A stretch of DNA of 64,000 nt from Vicinamibacterales bacterium (GTDB lineage Bacteria > Acidobacteriota > Vicinamibacteria > Vicinamibacterales > UBA2999): NCBI GenBank assembly GCA_041394705.1, contig JAWKHS010000009.1, positions 229,234 to 293,233 on the forward strand. Reading direction: 5' to 3'. Positions 8,968 through 19,854 of this stretch are shown here, piece after piece; position 1 is the first letter of the stretch, and each line of letters starts with the position of its first letter. The position numbers and the translations under genes were made by a program. Below the pieces are notes generated by a model. The model saw only the letters and a list, made by a program, of their open reading frames with translations, was not told the origin of the DNA and searched no databases.

Positions 8968-8986
8968 TCGGGGTGGAGGCCTTGAG

Positions 8987-11269
<2,283 letters not shown>

Positions 11270-11332
11270 GCGTGACCGGCATCGGCGCGCGCCGCCGTTC
11301 GACGACGACCGTCCGTTCGGTGAGGCCACGCG

Positions 11333-14300
11333 CTACACGGTCATCCCCGACACCGTCAGCCGCCCGCGTCGAAGCGCACGCACCTTCATGATGTAGAAGA
11401 TCACGGGCGTGACGATCAGCACGTGGATGGTCGAGGTGACCATCCCGCCGATGATGGGCGCCGCGATCGGCTTCATCACGTCGGATCCCACGCCGGTACT
11501 CCACATGATCGGCACCAGGCTGGCCATCACGACCGTGACGGTCATGAGCTTGGGACGCAGCCTGAGCACGGACCCCTCGATGGTGGCCCTGAGCACGTCG
11601 CCCTCGGTGAGCGGGCCGCCATCGCGCAGCCTCCGGTCCAGGGCCTCGTGCAGGTACACGACCATCACGACACCCGTCTGGACGGCGACGCCGTAGAGGG
11701 CGATGTAGCCCACCCACACGGCGACGGAGAAGTTGTAGCCGAGCCACCACTGCAGCAGCACCCCGCCCGTCATGGCGTAGACCACCGAGAGCATGACGAT
11801 CGTGGCCTCCGAGGCCGAGCGGAACGTGAGGTACAGCAGCATGAAGATGATGAAGAGCACGAGCGGCACGAGCACCTTCAGGCGCTCCCGCGCCCGCACC
11901 TGGAACTCGTACTGCCCCGTCCACTGGAGCCGGTAGCCCGGCGGCAGGGTGAGCTCGCGCGCGACGGCGGCCCTGGCCGTCTCGACGTAGCCGCCGATGT
12001 CGCGGGAGCCCGTGTCGATGTAGACGTAGCCGGCCAGCTGCGCGTCCTCGTCGCGCACCATCGCCGGGCCCGTGGTGAGCGCGATCGTGGCGAGCTGCCC
12101 CAGCGGCACGTTGGCGCCACCCGGGCTGCGTACCAGCATCCGCTCGATCGCCGGCAGGCTCTCGCGGAACGCCCGGGCGTAGCGGACGTTGACCGGGTAG
12201 CGCTCGCGCCCTTCCACGGTCTGGGTCACGTTCTCGCCGCCGAGCGCCGACTGGATGACGTCCTGCACGTCCTCGACCGTGAGGCCGTACCTGGCGATGG
12301 CCTCGCGGTCGATCTGGATGTCGGTGAAGTAGCCCTGCGACACGCGTTCGGCGTACACGCTCCGCGTGCCGGGCAGGCGCTGCAGGATGCGCTCGAGCTG
12401 CAGGCCCAGGCCCTGGATCACGCCGAGATCGGCGCCGAAGATCTTGATGCCGACCGGCGTCTTGATGCCCGTCAGCAGCATGTCGAGGCGGTTGCGGATC
12501 GGCTGCGTCCAGACGTTCGGGAACCCCGGGAACTGCAGAGAGGCGTCCATCTCCGACTGGAGGCGCTCGAAGGTCATCCCGGCGCGCCACGCCTCGCGCG
12601 GTTTGAGGAGCACCGTGGTGTTCACCATGCCCATGGGCGAGTTGTCGGTCGGCGTGGTCCCGCGCCCCACGGTCCCGAACACCTGCTCCACCTCCGGCAC
12701 CTGCCGGAGCAGCTTGTCCTGCACCTGGAGCAGGCGCGTCGCCTCCGTGATCGACATGCCTGGCGGAGCCGTCGGCATGTACAGCATCGCGCCCTCGTAG
12801 AGCGGCGGCATGAACTCGCTGCCGATCGCCAGGAGGAGCGGGATCGTCAACGGCACGACGGCTGCATTCAGGCCGAGGGCCGTCCACCGGAACCGCAGGG
12901 CCATCCTGAGTACCGGCTCGTACACGCGGGCGCACGCGCGGGAGATCGGGTTCACGGACTCTGGCCGCAGGCGACGCCCCCGGATGAAGGTCGTCATCAG
13001 CACGGGCACGAGCGTGATCGAGAGCAGCGACGCCAGCACCATGGCCGACGTCTTCGTGAACGCCAGCGGCCGGAACATCCGCCCTTCCTGCGCTTCCAGC
13101 AGGAACACCGGCACGAACGACACGATGATGATGATCAGCGAGAAGAAGATGGCGCGCGCCACCTGCCTCGCCGCGCCGATGATGACGCGCGGCTGGTCTT
13201 CGTACGCCAGCGGCGCCGGGGGCTCGGACACCTGCCGGTAGGCGTTCTCGACCATCACGATCGCGGCGTCCACCATGACGCCGATGGCCAGCGCCAGCCC
13301 TCCGAGCGACATGACGTTCGAGGTGACGTCGAGGTAGTACATCGGGATGAACGACGCCGCCAGGGCGACTGGCAGCGCCAGGATCGGGACGAGCGCGGAC
13401 CGCACGTGGAACAGGAAGACGAGGATCACGAGCGAGACCACGACGGCTTCCTCGATCAACGTGCGCCGCAGGGTGCCGATCGACGCGTTGATGAGGCCCG
13501 ACCGGTCGTAGGTCGGGACGAGCCGCACTCCCGCCGGCAGCGCCGGTGCGATCTCGGCCAGCCGGGCCTTGACGCGGTCGATCACGCGCAGCGCGTTCTC
13601 GCCGAACCGCATGACCACGATGCCGCCGACGACCTCGCCCTTGCCGTCGAGCTCGGCGACGCCGCGCCGCAGATCCGGCCCGAGCTGCACGTCGGCCACG
13701 TCGCCGACGCGCACGGGCGTGCCGCGGGGAGTCGCTCCCAGCGACACGGCGGCGATGTCGTCCAGGGATGACAGGTATCCGCGACCGCGCACCATGTATT
13801 CGCGGCCCGCGAGTTCCAGGAGGCGACCTTCGACGTCGTTGTTGCTGGCGCGAATCGCCCGCACGACGTCGCGGACCGACTTTCCGTAGGCGGCCAGCTT
13901 GTTGGGATCCAGGTTGACCTGGTACTGCTTCACGAACCCGCCGATGCTCGCCACCTCGGCCACGCCGTCCACCGACGCGATCGCGTAGCGGAGATACCAG
14001 TCCTGCAGCCCCCGCAGCTGCGCGAGATTCCGCGTCCCGGTCTCGTCGACGAGCGCGTACTGGAAGACCCACCCGACCCCCGTCGCGTCAGGACCGATGG
14101 TCGGCGTGATGCCGGCCGGCAGGCGTCCCCGGATGCCCTGCAGGTACTCGACGACGCGGCTTCGCGCCCAGTAGATGTCGGTGCCGTCGTCGAAGATCAC
14201 GTAGACGTACGAGATCCCGAAGTCGGTGAAGCCGCGGACCGTGCGGACGCGCGGCGCCGAGAGCAGCGCCGTGACGATCGGATAGGTGACCTGGTCCTCG

Positions 14301-14482
14301 ATGAGATCGGGGCTGCGGCCCATCCACTCGGTCGCGACGATCACCTGCACGTCCGAGATGTCGGGCACGGCGTCGAGCGGCGTGGCCGTCATCGCCCAGA
14401 CGCCCCACACGGTGAGCGCCACCGTCCCGCTGAACACCAGGAACCGGTTGCCCGCGCACCAGTCGATGATTCGGGTGATCAT
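11333..14482 (-). CDS. cusA: CusA-type heavy-metal RND pump, cluster I
   Basis: 1049 aa, the usual length of CusA/CzcA inner-membrane proton-driven RND pumps. The N-terminal hallmark is TPLDAVPDISDVQVIV; the fourth membrane helix reads AIGVMVDAAIVMVENA, the variant typical of Cu/Ag pumps rather than the DFGxxVD form of Zn/Co/Cd pumps. The periplasmic segment TPTDNSPMGMVNTTVLLKPR and the C-terminal LRPKLMTVTVVMASLVPIMW block are also present. The start is 5 nt after the adaptor stop. Final gene of the operon small Cys protein - TolC - adaptor - RND; converges with the Cu-ATPase. Confidence 0.93.
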   Translation of the reverse strand: MITRIIDWCAGNRFLVFSGTVALTVWGVWAMTATPLDAVPDISDVQVIVATEWMGRSPDLIEDQVTYPIVTALLSAPRVRTVRGFTDFGISYVYVIFDDGTDIYWARSRVVEYLQGIRGRLPAGITPTIGPDATGVGWVFQYALVDETGTRNLAQLRGLQDWYLRYAIASVDGVAEVASIGGFVKQYQVNLDPNKLAAYGKSVRDVVRAIRASNNDVEGRLLELAGREYMVRGRGYLSSLDDIAAVSLGATPRGTPVRVGDVADVQLGPDLRRGVAELDGKGEVVGGIVVMRFGENALRVIDRVKARLAEIAPALPAGVRLVPTYDRSGLINASIGTLRRTLIEEAVVVSLVILVFLFHVRSALVPILALPVALAASFIPMYYLDVTSNVMSLGGLALAIGVMVDAAIVMVENAYRQVSEPPAPLAYEDQPRVIIGAARQVARAIFFSLIIIIVSFVPVFLLEAQEGRMFRPLAFTKTSAMVLASLLSITLVPVLMTTFIRGRRLRPESVNPISRACARVYEPVLRMALRFRWTALGLNAAVVPLTIPLLLAIGSEFMPPLYEGAMLYMPTAPPGMSITEATRLLQVQDKLLRQVPEVEQVFGTVGRGTTPTDNSPMGMVNTTVLLKPREAWRAGMTFERLQSEMDASLQFPGFPNVWTQPIRNRLDMLLTGIKTPVGIKIFGADLGVIQGLGLQLERILQRLPGTRSVYAERVSQGYFTDIQIDREAIARYGLTVEDVQDVIQSALGGENVTQTVEGRERYPVNVRYARAFRESLPAIERMLVRSPGGANVPLGQLATIALTTGPAMVRDEDAQLAGYVYIDTGSRDIGGYVETARAAVARELTLPPGYRLQWTGQYEFQVRARERLKVLVPLVLFIIFMLLYLTFRSASEATIVMLSVVYAMTGGVLLQWWLGYNFSVAVWVGYIALYGVAVQTGVVMVVYLHEALDRRLRDGGPLTEGDVLRATIEGSVLRLRPKLMTVTVVMASLVPIMWSTGVGSDVMKPIAAPIIGGMVTSTIHVLIVTPVIFYIMKVRALRRGRLTVSGMTV

Positions 14483-14487
14483 GGCCG

Positions 14488-16032
14488 CTACCTCGCCGCG
14501 AGGGCCAGCTGCCGCCGCCCGAGCGCCTGGCCGGCCCGCGATACGACCACCGTCACGTCCCAGTGCCCGGCCATCAGCACCTGGCCCCGCCCCCGGTACA
14601 CGCCGCCGCCAACCGGCGCCAGCGTCGTCTCGTCCCGCATGGCGGGCATGTTCATCGTCGGCATCGCCGGCATGAACATCTGGACCTGGACCGCGGCGTC
14701 GCTCACCGGCTGGCCGCCGGCGTCCTTCACGACGACCTCGAATTCGGCCTCGCCGGTCCGGGGCGGGTCCGGCGTGGTGTGGAACGTGATGTCCAGGTCC
14801 GCCGCCGGCGCCGGCGGCGGCCCGCCGGACTCCGTGGCCCGCGGCGTGTCGTAGTTGTCCAGTCCCGCGCGGAGCTGGCTCTCGGAATCGAGGAAGAAGG
14901 TCGCGCTCGTGGCGACCGCGTCGCCCTCCCGGACCCCGCCCAGGATCTCGATCCGATCGCCGAGGCGCCGTCCGGCGATGACCGGACGGGGTGTGTAGTA
15001 GCCGTCGCCCTCTGCGACGAACACGATCGTCTCGGCGCCGGAGTCGATGACGGCGTTGGCCGGCACCGTCAGGCCCGTGCCCGCCGTGTCGCGAATCTCG
15101 ACGTTCGCGTACATGCCCGGCTTCAGCCGTCCCCGCGGGTTGGCGAAATGAAGGCGCACCCTGACGGTGCGGGTGTTCTCGTCGACGAACGGGTAGATGT
15201 AGATGGCGCGGCCGTCGAACGCCTCGCCCGGGTAGGCCTCGAGGGTCACGGTGGCCCGCTGACCGACGCGGATGGTCGCGAGTTCCCGTTCGTAGATGTC
15301 GGCCTCCACCCACACCGTGGAGAGGTCGGCGACCTTGTACAACGTCTGGCCGGCGGCCACGTGCATTCCCTGCAGGACCGCCTTCTCGATCACGAACCCG
15401 GCGACGGGCGACCGGAACGTGACGGCGTCCGGGGCCCGGCGGGTCTCATCGAGCGCGCGAATCTCCTCATCCGGGAGCTCCCACAACACGAGGCGCTGTC
15501 GCGCGGAGGCGACCAGCTGATCGGCCCGCTCTCGCGCATCGGGGATGACCGAGGACTGCATCTGGTCGCGGGTGTGAAGGGCCAGGAGGTACTCCTGCTG
15601 CGTCGTCAGCAGCTCGGGGCTGTAGAGCGTGAACAGCGGCTGGCCGCGCCGGATCGGCTGACCCGTGTAGTCCACGAACAGCTCGCGGATCCAGCCCTCG
15701 AGGCGCAGGTTGACATCGGCCAACCGGGTCTCGTCGTAGCGGACGACGCCGACGGCCCGAAGCGCCTGCCGGAGTGGTCCGCGCGTCACGAGCGCGGTGC
15801 TGACTCCCGTGAGCTGCTGCCGCCGGGCATCGATCACGACCTCGCCCCGAGCCGTGGACGAGTCGGCCGACGGCGCCGCCGCCGCGGATGAGGCCATCTC
15901 ACGGCTGGCGGCCACGTCGCTCCCGCCAGCGGACGGCCCGCTGTCACCGCGGCCGCGGAGGGCCCAGAGCAGGGCCGCCGACACGAGGACCGCCGCCACG
16001 ATGGTTGTCGAGACGAGGGCGAGGCGTTTCAT
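14488..16032 (-). CDS. cusB: CusB-type periplasmic adaptor with FixH/YtkA-like C-terminal domain
   Basis: 514 aa. An N-terminal membrane anchor (about 5-25) is followed by the barrel-sandwich and alpha-hairpin regions of an RND adaptor (GWIRELFVDYTGQPIRRGQPLFTLYSPEL; SPVAGFVIEKAVLQGMHV; DLSTVWVEADIYE). The last ~110 residues form an extra FixH/YtkA-like beta-domain with a Met-rich loop (FMPAMPTMNMPAM), a plausible copper-contact site. The adaptor should link the CusA pump to the outer-membrane channel. It starts 1 nt after the TolC stop. In cluster II the same kind of domain is attached to the pump instead. Confidence 0.9.
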   Translation of the reverse strand: MKRLALVSTTIVAAVLVSAALLWALRGRGDSGPSAGGSDVAASREMASSAAAAPSADSSTARGEVVIDARRQQLTGVSTALVTRGPLRQALRAVGVVRYDETRLADVNLRLEGWIRELFVDYTGQPIRRGQPLFTLYSPELLTTQQEYLLALHTRDQMQSSVIPDARERADQLVASARQRLVLWELPDEEIRALDETRRAPDAVTFRSPVAGFVIEKAVLQGMHVAAGQTLYKVADLSTVWVEADIYERELATIRVGQRATVTLEAYPGEAFDGRAIYIYPFVDENTRTVRVRLHFANPRGRLKPGMYANVEIRDTAGTGLTVPANAVIDSGAETIVFVAEGDGYYTPRPVIAGRRLGDRIEILGGVREGDAVATSATFFLDSESQLRAGLDNYDTPRATESGGPPPAPAADLDITFHTTPDPPRTGEAEFEVVVKDAGGQPVSDAAVQVQMFMPAMPTMNMPAMRDETTLAPVGGGVYRGRGQVLMAGHWDVTVVVSRAGQALGRRQLALAAR

Positions 16033-16033
16033 G

Positions 16034-17419
16034 TCACTGTCCCTCCGTGACGTGCGCCTGGGCCGCCGGATCGGCCGGCAGATCGGTGCCCACCGCGCGC
16101 TCCAGGTCGGCGAGGGCCTGCGCCAGGTCGCTGAGGGCGCGGACGTAGTCCAGGTTGACGGTCAGCACCACCCGTTCGTTGTCGATGAGGGTCTGGAAGT
16201 CCACGCGGTCGGCCTGGTAGGCGACGCGCGAGACGTCGAGCGTCTGCTGCGACTGCGGCAGAATCGACGTGCGCAACAGGGCAGCCCGATCCTGCGCCGA
16301 CCGCGCGCGGACGTAGGCTTCCTGGACGCCGAGGCGAATCGCGTTCTCGAGCGCCTCGACCCTGGCCCTGGCCGCCTGAACCGCCGTCGTCTCCTCCGCC
16401 ACGTGCGCGTCGATCCGCCCGCGGGACCACGGCGCCATCGGCCAAGTGATGCCGACCCTGGCGCTCCAGCCGTCGGTCATCCTGGGCATCAGCATGTAGC
16501 CGCCCTGGACGAGGAAGTCGGGCTTCTGGTCGCTGCGCGCGACCGCCAGCGCCGCTTCCGCGCGGGCGACCTCGGTGCGCGCCCGGAGCAGCTCGGGATG
16601 GCGGTCGAGGGCGATGCGCTGGAGGTCCGCCGTGGCCGGCAACACGGACCCGAGCGGCGGGTCGGCCAGCGGCCCGATGGGCGCGTCGGGCGCCCGGCGC
16701 AGGAGGGCGTTGAGCCGCGCCGAGGCGAGCCGGGCCTGTTCGTCGTAGGTGATGACGTCGGCGTGGTGCCGCGAGAGCTCGACGACGGGCTTCAAGACGT
16801 CCTGCTGCGAGATCCGGCCGGTCGCGTACTTCACCTGCGCGACGTCCGCGATCTGCCGGAGCAGCTCGATGTCGTCGAGGTGGAGCTGAATGGCCTTGCG
16901 CGCGATGAAGAGGGCGGAATAGGCCTGCTTGGCGGCATCCGCGATTTCCCGGGCCCGGACGAGGATGTCGCTCTCGGCGAGGGCCACGTCCTGGTCCGCC
17001 ACGGCCGCCCGGAGCTGGCGCTTGCCGCGCCCGGGCAATGTCTGCGTGACCATGAACATGTACATGGTCGTGTCGGCCGGGTTGATCGAGTTGATCGGCC
17101 ATTGCCAGACCTGGGCCTCGGCCATCGGCGCGGCGAGCGCCCTCGCCTGGGCCGGCCGCTGCCGGACGACGTCCGCCTCGTGGCGCAACACGGCGAGCTC
17201 GGGGTTGCGCGCAAGCGCCTCGGCCACCATGTCCGCGAGCGTGACCGGGGGCCCTGTCGGAGTCGCCTCGATGTGGTGGAGGTCCGGCACTTGCGCGGGA
17301 GGCTCCGGCGTCTGCGCGGCGACCCTGAGCGGATCGGCGAGGCCGACTCCGATCAGCATGAGCGCAGTCACTCCGTGCCGGAGATGCCCTAGAGAAGACG
17401 ACGTCGAAGGAATGGTCAT
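16034..17419 (-). CDS. cusC: TolC-type outer-membrane channel, cluster I
   Basis: 461 aa from the ATG at 17419, which directly precedes a signal-peptide-like stretch (HGVTALMLIGVGLADPLRVAA). Two OEP repeats form the body: VTLADMVAEALARNPELAVL begins the first and RIALDRHPELLRARTEVARAEA begins the second. Long Ala/Arg/Gln helices fit the periplasmic tunnel. TMYMFMVTQTLPGRGKR is the usual first-repeat beta segment. A Met 15 codons upstream (17464) would add only an Arg-rich leader. Operon position between the Cys-rich gene and the adaptor supports a Cus-like tripartite exporter. Confidence 0.88.
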   Translation of the reverse strand: MTIPSTSSSLGHLRHGVTALMLIGVGLADPLRVAAQTPEPPAQVPDLHHIEATPTGPPVTLADMVAEALARNPELAVLRHEADVVRQRPAQARALAAPMAEAQVWQWPINSINPADTTMYMFMVTQTLPGRGKRQLRAAVADQDVALAESDILVRAREIADAAKQAYSALFIARKAIQLHLDDIELLRQIADVAQVKYATGRISQQDVLKPVVELSRHHADVITYDEQARLASARLNALLRRAPDAPIGPLADPPLGSVLPATADLQRIALDRHPELLRARTEVARAEAALAVARSDQKPDFLVQGGYMLMPRMTDGWSARVGITWPMAPWSRGRIDAHVAEETTAVQAARARVEALENAIRLGVQEAYVRARSAQDRAALLRTSILPQSQQTLDVSRVAYQADRVDFQTLIDNERVVLTVNLDYVRALSDLAQALADLERAVGTDLPADPAAQAHVTEGQ

Positions 17420-17506
17420 GGCCACAGACACTCGTCGGGCACGCGCACGGGCGCGCGCCATCAACGCCCGCGGCGACCGCGGGCAGATACACGACGGCTG
17501 TGGTGG

Positions 17507-17905
17507 CTAGATCAGGTAGACGGAGAGGCGCACGTGCCTGGGAGGCCCCCCCGCTGCGCGCGGCGCGGTCAGGACGGCGGTTCGTGCGCGCGGGAGCACC
17601 GGGGCGATGACGCTGGCCGGCACGAGCGTGGCCGCAACGGCGGGCGCGGCCGATGCGAGCGGTGCGGGCGCGGGTGCCGGCTGAGGCGGCGCGGACAGCC
17701 CGCAGCAGCGGTCCGCGTTTGCCTGCCCAGTCGAATGACCGTGGCTTTCGACTGCGCGATCGTCATGCCCCCCAGCACAGACGCCACCGTCGCAGCACTG
17801 CATCCGGGCGTCCGGCGTCGGCATCCACGCGGCGCACCGCGCCACGCTCCCGGCTGCCAGCGCCAGGCTGGCCACCACCGATGCCACGGCACGGAGCACG
17901 GCCAT
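17507..17905 (-). CDS. Small secreted Cys/His-rich protein heading RND cluster I
   Basis: 132 aa, no named family recognised. A hydrophobic export signal (VLRAVASVVASLALAAGSVA) is followed by a cysteine block CAAWMPTPDARMQCCDGGVC, a His-containing stretch (GGHDD, ESHGHSTG) and a further CC (ADRCCGLS). A Pro/Ala-rich region leads to a C-terminus ending RHVRLSVYLI. The protein at 24293-24718, which heads RND cluster II, shares the pattern CAxWxxTPxARMxCC and the ending PRHxxLSVxL[IL]. A periplasmic metal-binding or metal-delivery role is inferred from Cys/His content and position as first gene of the efflux operon (87-nt gap to TolC). Confidence 0.7.
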   Translation of the reverse strand: MAVLRAVASVVASLALAAGSVARCAAWMPTPDARMQCCDGGVCAGGHDDRAVESHGHSTGQANADRCCGLSAPPQPAPAPAPLASAAPAVAATLVPASVIAPVLPRARTAVLTAPRAAGGPPRHVRLSVYLI

Positions 17906-18171
17906 GGGTCGAGCATGCGCCCGGGCACACGTGATGTCAAATCGCGCCGGGTAGTCGAGCGCGCCCCAGGGTCGGACGAGGCCTTGGCCACCGCTGGCAC
18001 AACAGCGCAGAACGCCCGTCGGGGCCCCAGCCAGCGGCTGCGAAGTGGAGAGCCCGGGCTCTCGTGGACGATCGGCAGCTCGGGCCATGCGAGGGCCCGC
18101 GCCGATGTCCAAGCCCACACCCGCCAGTCGCGTCCGCGCCACGCATGAGTCTCAGCGACGCGTTCCCCATC

Positions 18172-18483
18172 CTAGGGGCCTGGGCGCACCGGCCGAAAGA
18201 ACGTGCGCTCATAGCTGAGGAAGCACCGGGTCTCGCGGGCAAACGCGTGGGCCGCCACCACGTCGGGGTCGTTGCCAATCGCGTCGCGATACTGTTCGTA
18301 GGCCGCCAAGCTCTTGAACGAGAACAGGGCCAGGGCAATATTGTTCGCCCCTTCGTGAGGGAGGAAGTATCCGAGGTGCTCGCCTCCGTATCGCGTGACC
18401 AACGGCAGCCAGCGCCGTGCGTAGTCCTCGAACTCCGCGACCTTGAGGGGATCGATGACGTAGCGCAGACAGCAGGTGATCAT
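18172..18483 (-). CDS. NIPSNAP family protein
   Basis: 103 aa, a dimeric ferredoxin-like alpha/beta-barrel fold. Typical motifs are RYVIDPLKVAEFEDYARRW near the start, then GGEHLGYFLPHEGANNIALALFSF and AYEQYRDAIGNDP. The ATG at 18483 overlaps the stop of the aminotransferase by 4 nt (ATGA), so the two are translationally coupled. Function unknown for the family; coupling suggests a partner or enzyme acting with the aminotransferase. Confidence 0.85.
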   Translation of the reverse strand: MITCCLRYVIDPLKVAEFEDYARRWLPLVTRYGGEHLGYFLPHEGANNIALALFSFKSLAAYEQYRDAIGNDPDVVAAHAFARETRCFLSYERTFFRPVRPGP

Positions 18484-19766
18484 CGACGCGCCAGCTCCGT
18501 GATGGCCGCGGCGAGCCGGTCGACGTCGGCGACGCTGTTGTAGAGGGCCGGCGTGACCCGGACGCAATCACCGCGGGCGATCCCGGTGCGGCGTGCCGTG
18601 AACAGGCGATAGCGATCGCGAAGCGTCTCGATCAGCGCCTGGTTGTGCGCGGTGCTGGTGCCGTTGAGACGGAACGAGGTCATGCCTCCCGCGCGGCCGG
18701 GCTCGTCGGGCGTGAGGATCTCGACCCCGGGAAGGTGGCGCACGGCGTCCACCCACCGGTCACGAAGGAAGCGCAGGCGGGCCGCCTTGTTCGCTCCCCC
18801 GATCTGGTCGTGGAAGGCCAGCGCCGCCGGCGCCGTCAGCATGGCCGCAAAATTGACGGTGCCGGAATGCACGCGGCTCAGGATGCTGTCAGCCGGGTTG
18901 TCTTCGTCGTGCATCATGCGGTCGATGTCGCCCAGTCGGGACTTCCGGATGTAGACAGCACCGAGGCCGACCGGGCCGGCAATCCATTTCTGGAGCGTGA
19001 AGCCGACGAAGTCGGCGCCCAGTGTCGTCACATCGACCGGGATCTGCCCCCAGGACTGCGCCGCGTCCACCAGCACGTCGACGCCGCGCGCCCGCGCCAG
19101 CGCCACGATCTCGGGCACCGGGAAGACGAGCCCGGTCTTGTGACTGCAGTGCATGAGCAGCATCAGGCGCACGTCCGGGTTGGCGTCGAGTGCGACGCCG
19201 TAGGTCTCGAGGATCCGTGCAGACGTGGCGGGCTCCGGCATCGCCACCTTCACCACCCGCACGCCACGCCGCTCCTGGAGCCAGTTCATCGCGTACTGCA
19301 TGCCTTGGTAGTCGAGATCGCCGTAGAGCACGGCGTCGCCTGGCTTCAGCTTGTTGTAGCCGCCGATGAGCACCTGCATCGCCTCCGTCGCACCTCGCGT
19401 GAAGGCGATTTCGTCTACCCCAGCGCCGACGGCGTCGGCCACCCGTGTTCGCGCCGCTTCGAGCTCCTGCGCGTAGGTGGTGCGAATGTAGTACACGCCG
19501 TCGGTGTTGACGCGTTCCAAGTGCCCCTTGTAGGCGGCGAACACCGGCGTGGCCATCACACCCCAGTAGCCGTTCTCCAGATTCGTCACGGCAGTCGAGA
19601 CGCGATACTGCGTCGCCACTCGCCCCCAGAACGCCTCGTCGCGCGCAACTTGTTCGGGCGGCCCGGCTGGCGACGCGAGTACGTCGTCCTGGGACGCCTC
19701 TGCGTGTGTGGTCGCAGTCAGCGCGGCGGATACACCGGCAACGGTGACGAATTGGCGGCGCGACAT
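18480..19766 (-). CDS. Tat-exported class V aminotransferase-like PLP enzyme
   Basis: 428 aa. The N-terminus MSRRQFVTVAGVSAALTATT is a Tat signal with the SRRxF motif, so a folded cofactor-loaded enzyme is exported. The body is a fold-type I PLP enzyme of the isopenicillin-N-epimerase/cysteine-desulfurase group: FTRGATEAMQVLI, DVLVDAAQSWG (PLP-ring Asp) and FTLQKWIAGPVGLG (Schiff-base Lys). SRVHSGTVNFAA is the group's substrate/PLP loop. A GTG at 19796 gives an alternative start 10 codons longer. It is divergent from the MocR regulator, a usual arrangement for a regulated PLP enzyme. Substrate unknown. Confidence 0.83.
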   Translation of the reverse strand: MSRRQFVTVAGVSAALTATTHAEASQDDVLASPAGPPEQVARDEAFWGRVATQYRVSTAVTNLENGYWGVMATPVFAAYKGHLERVNTDGVYYIRTTYAQELEAARTRVADAVGAGVDEIAFTRGATEAMQVLIGGYNKLKPGDAVLYGDLDYQGMQYAMNWLQERRGVRVVKVAMPEPATSARILETYGVALDANPDVRLMLLMHCSHKTGLVFPVPEIVALARARGVDVLVDAAQSWGQIPVDVTTLGADFVGFTLQKWIAGPVGLGAVYIRKSRLGDIDRMMHDEDNPADSILSRVHSGTVNFAAMLTAPAALAFHDQIGGANKAARLRFLRDRWVDAVRHLPGVEILTPDEPGRAGGMTSFRLNGTSTAHNQALIETLRDRYRLFTARRTGIARGDCVRVTPALYNSVADVDRLAAAITELARR

Positions 19767-19811
19767 CGAGGACGGGAATGACAGATCAGGCAGCACGCGG
19801 GCAGGCTACCG

Positions 19812-19854
19812 TTGACAGCGCATCGGTGCAAGTGGATCATTGCACTCGGTGCAA
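19812..19854. promoter_or_regulatory. Candidate MocR promoter-operator
   Basis: A TTGACA (19812-19817), 17-nt spacer and GATCAT (19835-19840) could form a forward promoter. Over it lie a direct repeat CGGTGCAA (19824-19831 and 19847-19854, 23 nt apart) and an inverted repeat TGCAA-N8-TTGCA (19827-19844). MocR regulators commonly bind paired direct repeats next to their own gene. With this promoter the GTG at 19849 would be translated almost leaderless. Confidence 0.5.
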
